A stretch of DNA of 64,000 nt, from the NCBI RefSeq assembly GCF_020829495.1, contig NZ_JAIVFQ010000020.1:38443-102442 (forward strand), given 5' to 3'. This DNA comes from Nostoc favosum CHAB5714. GTDB taxonomy: Bacteria; Cyanobacteriota; Cyanobacteriia; Cyanobacteriales; Nostocaceae. The stretch's first letter is position 1. Every line of letters begins with the position of its first letter. A program made the translations under genes and the position numbers. Positions 36,079 through 43,727 of the stretch are shown piece by piece. The notes beneath the pieces are model-generated. The model made no database searches. It saw only the letters and a program-made list of their open reading frames with translations, and was not told the origin of the DNA.

Positions 36079-36443
36079 AATTAGCATAGCTTGTTAGTAG
36101 CCTACTAACTTCCTCAAGTTGAAGCATTAATCCTGAAGTGTCACCATAGTCAAGGTCTTTTGAAAGAATTAGATAGTAGCGACATTCTTCTAAAGAACCT
36201 TGTGCAATGTTTATAAACCGTACTTTGTCTGTTGCTCCCTTTTTCTTAAAACCCTCCCTACGGGACGCTCCGCGAACAGCTATATTTGCTGCAATAGAGA
36301 TTGCTGCTCGTCTAAATTGGGAAGTAAGTCCATATATTTCCGATTTAGGAAATTGGCCTGTAAATTGATATACACATAAAACAAACTTATGTGCTTTCTG
36401 CCAAACTATCAAGTCTTGGAATGTGCAAGGCTTGTTGTCTCAT
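36056..36443 (-). pseudogene. Four-helix-bundle (23S rRNA IVS / S23 family) gene, decaying
   Basis: The recognisable protein reads TFQDLIVWQKAHKFVLCVYQ and then FRRAAISIAANIA, GFKKKGATDKVRF and NIAQGSLEECRYYL, typical of the about 120-residue four-helix-bundle family. Two defects are seen. The natural ATG at 36443 is one base out of frame: an extra A after ATG would have to be removed to give ATG GAC AAC AAG; otherwise a TTG at 36412 must start. In the second helix, where relatives read NIAEG, an extra VRGASRRE encoded by a dispersed palindrome (about 36256-36279) is inserted. Such genes often ride with retroelements or rRNA inserts; function unknown. Confidence 0.65.
36256..36279. repeat. 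Small dispersed palindrome inside the four-helix gene
   Basis: On the minus strand GTTCGCGGAGCGTCCCGTAG, then GGAG. It matches the GTTCGCGGAGCGTC family of small dispersed repeats common in Nostoc/Anabaena genomes and adds 24 nt in frame (VRGASRRE) to the gene. Confidence 0.65.
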
Positions 36444-36447
36444 TTAT

Positions 36448-36480
36448 TCTGGCTCCTGAATTCTGACTTCTGAATTCTTA
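36448..36480. repeat. Right inverted copy of the flanking repeat
   Basis: TTCTGGCTCCTGAATTCTGA followed by CTTCTGAATTCTTAC. Reverse complement of the unit at 36045-36078 with a few changes. Confidence 0.58.
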
Positions 36481-36493
36481 CTTATCATCTGTG

Positions 36494-37738
36494 TTATACC
36501 TCTGATAACCCAAAATTTATTTTCTCCGTTGTAACTATCCAACGGGGCCAAAATGGGTCATGTCCTGGTAAAACTCTTTGAAGTTCCTGATGAATTTGTG
36601 TTGGTATTCTCAGATTTTCTGGAAACGCATTCATATCATCAGCACGCATCCAAGCCTCTGCTGCTTCAATTGCGATTTCTGCTTCTTTGGAACGGGCTTG
36701 TTTGAGTCCAAAAATGTCTGAGGTTAACCATCCAACTATGTCTCCTTGTTTTGACCAAGGTACTTCGTCAAGGCTAACCTCTCTATCTTGTAATTTAAAT
36801 AAAAATAGTTGATCTTCTTGCTCATTAAAATTTGGCTCTAAGGAAGCAAGAACAAGTGGAGAATGAGTAGTTACTAAAGCCTGTATCTTCATCCTGGGTT
36901 GTAATTCTGTCACCACAGATAAAATAGCTGGTAAAATCACCCTCTGCCAACGAGGATGCAAATGAGATTCAATTTCATCAATTAGTAAAACTATCTGATT
37001 TACTGGCTTTTGTTGTCGCAATTCCGAAGCTTTTTTATGTTCGTACCAAGTCCACACTAGTAAATAAGCCAGTCCCAAAATACGCTTCATTCCGGCTGAT
37101 GTTTGAGTAACAGGAACATTCCCATAAGGCAGATTAACTGTAGGAATATCGCGCACGTCTTCAATAGAAACTCGCGTTGTTTCTCCCACTTCTATCCATT
37201 CGGAAGGGTGAGGTGCAAGTTTTTTAATGACATTAGAAAAGAGTTCAAATGGATATTTATTGGGTTGATTCTGCCATGTAACCCAATCTTGAATTAGACC
37301 ATTACAAATAACTTTATCTTTTGACTTTAATCCATTCCAAAGTGTATTTGGATTAAAATTATAAGCAATATCGCGTTGGCGAGCTGGGTCAAAAATGGAA
37401 AAACTACCATCAACCCGCACATAAATAACTACCTCTTTTAATAAAGGAGGCATTTGTAAATTACGCCATTGCTGTTCAGAAAAATCAAACTGGCTCTGAT
37501 ACTCTCTTATATTTTTTTTATTGCTAACTACGGCTGTAATTTGCGGATTTTCACCTTTGACTCGCTGTGGGTACGCTGGTTGCTCCGCCCAATTTGTAGT
37601 CATCACCCACCATGCAATATCGAGTAAAAAACTTTTACCTAAACCATTATCACCCGTGAATATATTGAGCCTATCGGCAAATGCGACATCAAAATGGGCA
37701 GCAGGACCAACTTGTTGGAGGTGAAGTTCTTTTAACAT
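36494..37738 (-). CDS. ABC-type AAA ATPase (AAA_15/21 class), Septu PtuA-like
   Basis: About 414 residues from the ATG at 37738 (weak GAGAG upstream; a GTG five codons earlier is possible). Walker A is FTGDNGLGKS (about 30), the ABC-signature region is TSAGMKRILGLAYLL (about 215), Walker B is IVLLIDEIESHLHPRWQ (about 253) and the H-loop is ALVTTHSPLVLASL. This is the OLD/SMC-like ATPase class used as sensor in Septu, retron and similar defence systems. The HNH partner lies downstream, after a four-helix-bundle insertion. The C-terminal 90 residues carry no known domain. Confidence 0.78.
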   Translation of the reverse strand: MLKELHLQQVGPAAHFDVAFADRLNIFTGDNGLGKSFLLDIAWWVMTTNWAEQPAYPQRVKGENPQITAVVSNKKNIREYQSQFDFSEQQWRNLQMPPLLKEVVIYVRVDGSFSIFDPARQRDIAYNFNPNTLWNGLKSKDKVICNGLIQDWVTWQNQPNKYPFELFSNVIKKLAPHPSEWIEVGETTRVSIEDVRDIPTVNLPYGNVPVTQTSAGMKRILGLAYLLVWTWYEHKKASELRQQKPVNQIVLLIDEIESHLHPRWQRVILPAILSVVTELQPRMKIQALVTTHSPLVLASLEPNFNEQEDQLFLFKLQDREVSLDEVPWSKQGDIVGWLTSDIFGLKQARSKEAEIAIEAAEAWMRADDMNAFPENLRIPTQIHQELQRVLPGHDPFWPRWIVTTEKINFGLSEV

Positions 37739-37823
37739 TTGGCTCTCATACACAAATTTATATTGATCAACTTACTTCTTGTAAATTAAAATTGGATAGC
37801 TCAATAGCAGTTAATCATTTTTA

Positions 37824-38624
37824 ATGAATCCCTACAATATCCTTAATCAGACTGAACTTCAGTGTGTTAGTGATGGCATGACCCGACCCCTACTAGAAAA
37901 TTGCGAGACTGCCTCACATATCCTGATTTTAGTCTGGCCACAACTTGGGGATTTTGATAGCCTTGAATATGCATGGTGGTTACAGCGCAAAGCTAAAAAA
38001 TTGCCTCCTGAAAAAGTCGCTATTCGTGCAGTGGGAATTGGCTCACGCACCTCTGGAACAAGATTCTGTCAATATACAGGATTTTCACCGGAAAATTTAT
38101 TTGTTGAACCCAATGCAGAATTACATCACCAACTTAAACTTTATTCAGGTCTGAATCTGACTCTACCTGGACTTTCTGTGTCTCATCAAGCTTGGCTAAA
38201 TCTAATGTTAATGTGTGCAGGGTTTGGAAGTCCAGGAACGCTAAGAGAAGTTTTTCGGGGATACAGGGGAGATCGTCAAGCCCCTCAACTCATTGAAGAT
38301 GATGAAATTATTCAAGGTACTCCTCTACCTGCTTTTAAAGGCTCGTTTTTCCGATTAGCTGGCGGAAATGGTTTTCAACGTCCCTTTGAATTAGCAACTC
38401 TACGGCTACGTAATATGGTGGAAGTTCTGAGCAATTGGCACACTTATGTACCAAATTCTGCCTACTTAACTCAGCGTGGTGGAACTTTTTTGTTTGATAG
38501 TAAAGGCCAGTTACTTTACTCTCATCGAGATCCAGGAATTCTGGGCTTTGCTGCTAATATGAGTCAGCCTTTATCATTTTTATCCTTTATCGAAGCAAAT
38601 AGCTTTACGATGGGTGATGCGTAA
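37824..38624 (+). CDS. Peroxiredoxin-like (AhpC/TSA type) cyanobacterial protein
   Basis: 266 residues, the only plus-strand gene between 26 and 58 kb. The pattern HILILVWPQLGDFDSLEYAW and later AVGIGSRTSG, FCQYTGFSPENLFVEPNAEL, SPGTLREVFRGYRGDRQAPQ and FLFDSKGQLLY match a cyanobacterial family annotated as AhpC/TSA antioxidant-like. It has the thioredoxin-fold layout, but no CxxC or peroxidatic Cys stands after the first strand, where true peroxiredoxins have it. It looks like a chromosomal housekeeping-type gene stranded among accessory genes. Function uncertain. Confidence 0.75.
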   Translation: MNPYNILNQTELQCVSDGMTRPLLENCETASHILILVWPQLGDFDSLEYAWWLQRKAKKLPPEKVAIRAVGIGSRTSGTRFCQYTGFSPENLFVEPNAELHHQLKLYSGLNLTLPGLSVSHQAWLNLMLMCAGFGSPGTLREVFRGYRGDRQAPQLIEDDEIIQGTPLPAFKGSFFRLAGGNGFQRPFELATLRLRNMVEVLSNWHTYVPNSAYLTQRGGTFLFDSKGQLLYSHRDPGILGFAANMSQPLSFLSFIEANSFTMGDA

Positions 38625-38627
38625 AGG

Positions 38628-38655
38628 CCCCGAATGCGCTTTGCTAAATTCGGGG
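38628..38655 (+). terminator. Hairpin after the peroxiredoxin-like gene
   Basis: CCCCGAAT, 12-nt loop, ATTCGGGG, starting 4 nt after the stop codon. No T run follows. Could also be a dispersed repeat; the position favours a terminator role. Confidence 0.55.
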
Positions 38656-38757
38656 GATATAAGCGAACTTTCCTGAATTTATTCATCAGTGTTCAATTGT
38701 TTGGCGTGATTCATTAATCTATGGAATGATCCTGTTGATTGCTACTTGGGACTAAAT

Positions 38758-39516
38758 TCAATTGATTTTAATAATCCGTTTTCCTCTATGCTCCCAAGTT
38801 CCTAATACTTTAATAGCAACACTCGAATAATGAGCAAGTAAATCAATTTTTACTTCTGCTACTCGCTTGATAACGGGTCTTTGGGTTACTCCTATCTTGT
38901 ACAAAGTGCCAATATTCGTTTCAATCTCTAAAAAATATAGGCTAGAGGATAGAATACGTTGAAGTTGAGCGCGATACAGCTTCAAATCAGTAAATCGATA
39001 TGCTAAATCTGGAGCATTTTTGTATTCGGCGTGTTTAAAAGCTAGCTCAAGTTTCAGCAGTTTTTTAAGTAATAGTGGCTCCTGTACATCATTGAACCAC
39101 GCAAACTCTAGCGCTCCAACGGGAATTTTACCCAAATCACTAAATTCATATTCAGGTGGGGTTAAGTATAGGTTTTTTCTTAACACTCCTGCTTTGAGTA
39201 AACCAGAAGTAATTAAGTAGGAACTAATAGGGTAATTTTTGGCTCCGTACTCCTGCCAAAGCAGCTTTAACTGTGCCAAATCCTTGCCAGATAATTGAAC
39301 GTTGAAATTGTCATAGAGTGGCAGAGTAGGGAATTCTCGGTTAGCTATGGGGCGGCAGGTTTCTTCATTATGAGCAAAATGATGCTCTTTCACCTTGCCT
39401 TTTTTAGCAGTTAGACTACTATTACAGTAAGGACACTGAAGTGAAGTCTTACCCCTATTGATATCTTCAATACATATCAAGATACCTTCTTCATTTACAC
39501 CATATTTTAGCCACAT
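38758..39516 (-). CDS. CoiA-like zinc-finger plus T5orf172 (GIY-YIG) protein
   Basis: About 252 residues from the ATG at 39516 (a GTG two codons earlier is possible). Residues 25-55 (LQCPYCNSSLTAKKGKVKEH then HFAH) match the zinc-binding N-terminus of CoiA-like competence or nuclease proteins (CxxC plus HFAH). Residues about 200-250 (YFLEIETNIGTLYKIGVTQR) match the start of T5orf172/GIY-YIG-type nuclease domains. The end at GKRIIKIN comes soon after this motif, so the nuclease domain may be shortened. A DNA-processing role is likely but untested. Confidence 0.6.
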   Translation of the reverse strand: MWLKYGVNEEGILICIEDINRGKTSLQCPYCNSSLTAKKGKVKEHHFAHNEETCRPIANREFPTLPLYDNFNVQLSGKDLAQLKLLWQEYGAKNYPISSYLITSGLLKAGVLRKNLYLTPPEYEFSDLGKIPVGALEFAWFNDVQEPLLLKKLLKLELAFKHAEYKNAPDLAYRFTDLKLYRAQLQRILSSSLYFLEIETNIGTLYKIGVTQRPVIKRVAEVKIDLLAHYSSVAIKVLGTWEHRGKRIIKIN

Positions 39517-39691
39517 TGCCACACCATTACTGAATAGTTAAAGTTGCTCTTACTAGTGTGCTTTAACTTTTCCAATATGTCTCTATCTTCTGGATTAATA
39601 TAATGTTGATTTGAAGAATTAATGCACTAACTAACCCCCCCAAGGTTGGAGAGTTAAGGTAGCTTTTTAAAGGCTGTACTGAAACTATGCT

Positions 39692-39895
39692 TTATTCAAA
39701 GTTGCCAAGACCCATCATGTGATAAGCAATAACAGCAGTATCAAAGGGTTCCAGGTAAATGATATTTATGGGATTACTGGGTAAAGTAATTGATGTTTCA
39801 CTCTTGTTAGAAGTAGCTGTTTGATTGTTAGCGATTCTAGGTAGTAAAATAGAACCAACAAGATTTGCCAAATTGAGCGGTTTAGCGAGTTTCAT
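39692..39895 (-). CDS. Short ORF, hypothetical (weak)
   Basis: 67 codons starting MKLAKPLNLANLVGSILLPR and ending YHMMGLGNFE. No ribosome site. Composition is protein-like, with a run of hydrophobic and Asn/Thr residues, but I see no family. Could be a remnant of a longer gene. Confidence 0.25.
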   Translation of the reverse strand: MKLAKPLNLANLVGSILLPRIANNQTATSNKSETSITLPSNPINIIYLEPFDTAVIAYHMMGLGNFE

Positions 39896-40016
39896 AGGTG
39901 ATTCTGTGTTGGTTGATTATTTGGTAGGTTTCTTTACCAAAGAGCAACTCCTGTTTGTGACAGTACGTACACCACAGGAGCAACGTATTCTTTTTTGCCT
40001 ATGTTTATCAGGAGTA

Positions 40017-40277
40017 TCACCCACAAAAATCATCCACCCGGATATCCCGCCAAATGTCAGAAATCTGCCAGCCAGAGTTGCCAACAGACTGTACTGGAGG
40101 ATTGTCAAAGAATGGAATATAGCCAGGAACTCTAGCCACTGGAATTGCTGCTGGTTGCTCATCAACCACAGGGGCTGAAGAATTGACGGTATCAGCTTGA
40201 AGATTTTGGTCTTTGGCGTGTTGGATTTCCATCATTTTCTTCAGAGTCAGCTTGTCGGATTTTTTGATGATCTTCAT
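40017..40277 (-). CDS. Short ORF, hypothetical (weak)
   Basis: 86 codons: a basic start (MKIIKKSDKLTLKKMMEI), an acidic middle and a Pro-rich end (VARVPGYIPFFDNPPVQS). The leader-plus-tail layout could suit a peptide precursor, but no modification enzyme is nearby and there is no ribosome site. Not recognised. Confidence 0.28.
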   Translation of the reverse strand: MKIIKKSDKLTLKKMMEIQHAKDQNLQADTVNSSAPVVDEQPAAIPVARVPGYIPFFDNPPVQSVGNSGWQISDIWRDIRVDDFCG

Positions 40278-40682
40278 ATCTATGTATTAAAAGTTTTCAT
40301 TCACTGCTCTCCAAAAGCATTGGCTGAAAATTTGGATGACAGCAAAATTTGGAGAAGTTGGGTGTTAATAATTGCACGGAATAAACAAGATACAGCAAAT
40401 CTATGGAAAATACGAGTCCCTTGCTAAGGAATTTATCAATTGGATACAAATTTCTTTTTCGCGCAGATGCCACAATATTTTACACAGATGTTTTGGGCAC
40501 TCTTTAGCTTCATAGGAACCATTGATTCCCAAAATCAAACTGGAAAGGATTTTTTGCAGACAGGGAATTTTGATAACAAGCGTAGGTGATGATGAGCGCA
40601 ACCCACAGTCTTTTAAACTTTGACTTGATTTTAGTTCAATCTAAGGTATCTCGCTCAAAGTGGCTTTGTTACTGAGGTAAAA

Positions 40683-41276
40683 TTATTCAAGTTTATTTAA
40701 ATTCAAAAATTTAATTACTCCTGGCATATCTAGCAAATAATTGCTAACCATTTCGAGAGAATACACTTCTGGCAACGCCCTCTGAAACTTACTTAGACGA
40801 TATTCTGGTAATTGCGAAAGGATGAAGCGCTGGGTAGCTGGAGCTTCCCAAAAGGTAGGAGTACTCATCTGAGCGATCGCTAAACTTAAAGTTGCATAAC
40901 CAACACTATCACCTTCAATTTTTAACTTGAAGTTGTCAGAGATAATCTTCCAATCATGGTGAAATTGCAGACCGTATTTAAGGGTGTGATTAATTTGTCC
41001 ACCTGCAAAAGTCCACCACAGCGCCCGATCTGTTTCTAATTGGATGCTTGATTGAACTTCTGTGATTAATGGCCTGAGATCAGAACGGTACTCATCTAAC
41101 ACAACTTGCGTTTTGGCATCGATGTAAGGAATAGTACTTTTTGATTGCAATATTTCCGCAACTTGCTGACAAAGTTCAAAGCCTAGTAGCTGTGGGGCAA
41201 AGCCACCCCAGCTTGGTTTTTTACCACGGGGGGCTGGAACAACTCCAACTGTACGTTCCTCATGGCTAACGTGCAT
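40683..41276 (-). pseudogene. brxHI: brxHI 3' fragment (C-terminal part of Lhr-like helicase)
   Basis: 197 codons. The start HEERTVGVVPAPRGKKPSWG is the inner part of the C-terminal domain of Lhr-like helicases, so the ATG at 41276 is accidental. It lies in the +1 frame relative to the helicase part and overlaps its end by 11 nt. About 150-200 residues that should join the two parts are missing. The rest (LLGFELCQQVAEIL to FLNLNKLE) is helical and ends normally. Either a pseudogene half or, because start and stop overlap, a separately translated piece. Confidence 0.7.
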
Positions 41277-42363
41277 AACTCGCTTGCAATACTGTCTCTA
41301 CATTTTCACAGAAAAATGTAGTATTAGCTTGTTGCCCTGTTCTCCGTCCAGTGCGGCCCAAGCGCTGGAGGAAGGATGAGACAGTGGAAGGGGCATTAGC
41401 TTGCAATACTAAATCGAGATCGCCAACATCGATGCCCAACTCTAGAGTGGAGGTACAAATAATGCTGGCATTTGTCCCTCGATGAAAACGGTCTTCTGCG
41501 GCTGTTCGTTCTTCGAGGGAGACAGAACTATGGTGGACAAAAACATCTGTACCTCGGTTACGCATCCGTTCGGCAATTTCTTCAGCCAAAGAGCGACTTT
41601 GGCAAAAAAACAGGCTTTTCTTGCTCTGCGTTATCTGGCTGGCATCTTGAGCGATCGCGCCTAATGTATCACGCAGATAAACGCGCAAATCCTTTTTCGA
41701 GGGAACTTTGGGCGGATCGACAACGCAACCTGGACGTTTTGATGTACCTTGGAGCCAATGCAAAATATCTACCGGATTACCAACGGTGGCACTAAGTCCA
41801 ACGCGCTGCACATCATTATTGGTGTAACGAACTAGCCGTTCCACAACGGACATGAGATGGGCACCTCGGTCTGTACCAGCTAGGGCATGAACTTCATCAA
41901 TTACTAAAGCACGCATATCGCCAAAGATTTCTGTGTGGGGGACTTTGGCGGATAGCAGCATCACCTCTAATGACTCAGGAGTGGTCATCAATAGTGCTGT
42001 CGGCTCTTTAATAAAGGCACGCTTTTCCTGATCTTTAATATCCCCATGCCAAAGAAAGCGCCTTAGACCTACCATTTCAGTGTAATGCCCCAAACGTTCA
42101 GCTTGATTATTTAACAAAGCTTTAATTGGTGCAATGTATATGAGTCCAACTCCTTCAGGCTCGCGTTCCATTAGCATTGCTAATAATGGAAATATAGAAG
42201 CTTCCGTTTTGCCACCAGCTGTAGGGGCTAGAACAATTGCATTATTACCGTCGAGCAGTGTATGTCCTGCTAGTTCTTGGACAGGACGCAGAGAAGACCA
42301 CCCTAAGTTGGAGACGATAGCGGCTTGCAAACGGGGAGGAAAGCGAGCAAAGGCTGAAGTCAT
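41266..42363 (-). CDS. brxHI: BrxHI helicase, N-terminal helicase core only (truncated)
   Basis: 365 residues, ATG with GGAG 8 nt upstream, 2 nt after the brxD stop. Walker A VLAPTAGGKTEAS (near 47), DEVH box VIDEVHALAG, SAT motif GLSATVGNP, then TSTLELGIDVGDLDLVL and motif VI QRLGRTGRR. This is an Lhr-like SF2 helicase, the last gene of type 6 BREX. The frame stops right after VETVLQAS, where intact relatives continue for several hundred residues. The C-terminal domain continues in another frame at 40683-41276 after an internal deletion. Both RecA lobes remain, so ATPase activity is possible, but the protein is not whole. Confidence 0.82.
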   Translation of the reverse strand: MTSAFARFPPRLQAAIVSNLGWSSLRPVQELAGHTLLDGNNAIVLAPTAGGKTEASIFPLLAMLMEREPEGVGLIYIAPIKALLNNQAERLGHYTEMVGLRRFLWHGDIKDQEKRAFIKEPTALLMTTPESLEVMLLSAKVPHTEIFGDMRALVIDEVHALAGTDRGAHLMSVVERLVRYTNNDVQRVGLSATVGNPVDILHWLQGTSKRPGCVVDPPKVPSKKDLRVYLRDTLGAIAQDASQITQSKKSLFFCQSRSLAEEIAERMRNRGTDVFVHHSSVSLEERTAAEDRFHRGTNASIICTSTLELGIDVGDLDLVLQANAPSTVSSFLQRLGRTGRRTGQQANTTFFCENVETVLQASYAR

Positions 42364-42365
42364 GG

Positions 42366-43685
42366 CTAGAACTCCACGGCTGCGTAACCTTGAATATCCG
42401 CAGGTTCTTCGTCAAAATAAGTACGGCCTTCACGGATGAGCAATTCTACTTCGTTTAAATCTGTGGGTTCAAAACCTTCTGCGCTCATCGGGTCAAATTC
42501 ATCATTTTCTGATGCTAAATCAAGGATGTTGACAAACTGGCGCAGAAATTGCCGAGGAACTACTCCCACGTCTCCCTTAAAGCCAGCAGTAACTTTGGTA
42601 ACTAGCCGTTCAATAAATTCTGAAGTGACTTTATTGACAATTCCAGTCCGATTGGCTGTGGGGAAAATTTCTCGCAATTTGAGTGCCACCTCTTTTAGAC
42701 GGCGTGCATCAAAGGGTTTGAGTTCTAACTGGGGTTGACGGGGGTTAGCAAAGCCACCAAGAGTCAGAAATTGGATACGGTCATGCAGAGGTTCTAGTCC
42801 AGCAACTCCACGTTTAGTATCAAAAAATTCAGGCGTACCCGTATAAATCCATAATAATCCTCTGTAACGGTCGGCGGCATCACAGATTTGGCGAATTCCA
42901 TTTAAAGATTTACCTCGACTATCATGCCGCATTCGCAGTACTGTTTCTACTTCATCAATGACAATAACCAGTCCCTTGTAGCCTGCGGCTTTGACAATTT
43001 CGAGAATACCGTGTAGGTAGTCTAGGGCATCTCGGCTAGCAATATCTCCCTTAATGCCTGCGGCTTTTTTAGCGGTAGCAGCCACATTTTCACTACCAGA
43101 AAGCCAAGAAAGCAAGGCGCTGGCTTCAGCAATTTCACCTTTCTGCTTAAAAGTAAAAATAGCACGGAGAACTCGTGCCATATCTTCTGGAGCTTTACCG
43201 CCTGTAAGAGAAGCAAGTTCTTCTTCTATGCGTTGCTGTACTAAAGTATCGAACTCGTCGCTGTTTTCATCTGCCCCACCAGCAATCAGTGCATCTTCCA
43301 CACGCGCAATCCAGCGATCGATAATATCGCTTAAAGCACCTCTAGGACAAGAACTAGTTCCCAATTCCTGAACGACTTTGCGATAAACATCATCGAATTT
43401 GTAAAAGTGCAAATCGTTATCAGAAACGACAACAAAACTGGTGGCAAAGCCTTGAGATTGGGCATCAAGGATGGCTAGACGGGACATAAAAGTTTTACCA
43501 CAGCCGTAGCCACCACGTAAAAACTTGAAGACACCTTCGCTATTAGCTGCTAGTTGGAATTGGCGATGAATTTCTGTTCGCTGTTTGTCAATACCGACGG
43601 CAAAGGCTTCTAACCCTCGTTCTGGAACAACGCCGGAGCGAAGACGCTCAAAAATATGCTCAATATCTCGTTCGCTGATTGCCAT
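42366..43685 (-). CDS. brxD: BREX ATP-binding protein BrxD
   Basis: 439 residues. Walker A is RGGYGCGKTFMSR (near 58) and Walker B is LVIVIDEVETVLRM (near 245), in the order and spacing of BrxD/DUF2791-type P-loop ATPases. The ending (FEPTDLNEVELLIREGRTYF) is also typical. It pairs with the Lhr-like helicase BrxHI, whose ATG follows after 2 nt. The helicase partner is broken here, but brxD itself looks complete. Confidence 0.85.
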   Translation of the reverse strand: MAISERDIEHIFERLRSGVVPERGLEAFAVGIDKQRTEIHRQFQLAANSEGVFKFLRGGYGCGKTFMSRLAILDAQSQGFATSFVVVSDNDLHFYKFDDVYRKVVQELGTSSCPRGALSDIIDRWIARVEDALIAGGADENSDEFDTLVQQRIEEELASLTGGKAPEDMARVLRAIFTFKQKGEIAEASALLSWLSGSENVAATAKKAAGIKGDIASRDALDYLHGILEIVKAAGYKGLVIVIDEVETVLRMRHDSRGKSLNGIRQICDAADRYRGLLWIYTGTPEFFDTKRGVAGLEPLHDRIQFLTLGGFANPRQPQLELKPFDARRLKEVALKLREIFPTANRTGIVNKVTSEFIERLVTKVTAGFKGDVGVVPRQFLRQFVNILDLASENDEFDPMSAEGFEPTDLNEVELLIREGRTYFDEEPADIQGYAAVEF

Positions 43686-43727
43686 AGTTGATTTTAATTA
43701 ATACGTTTACTTTTATACATTAATCTG

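Larger units (their letters stand above)
39523..40682. other. Gene-poor 1.1-kb stretch with only weak short ORFs
   Basis: Between the CoiA-like gene and the BREX locus. Two short minus-strand frames are listed separately at 39692-39895 and 40017-40277. The rest shows no convincing start signal, RNA fold or repeat. A window of former genes now eroded is likely. Confidence 0.45.
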
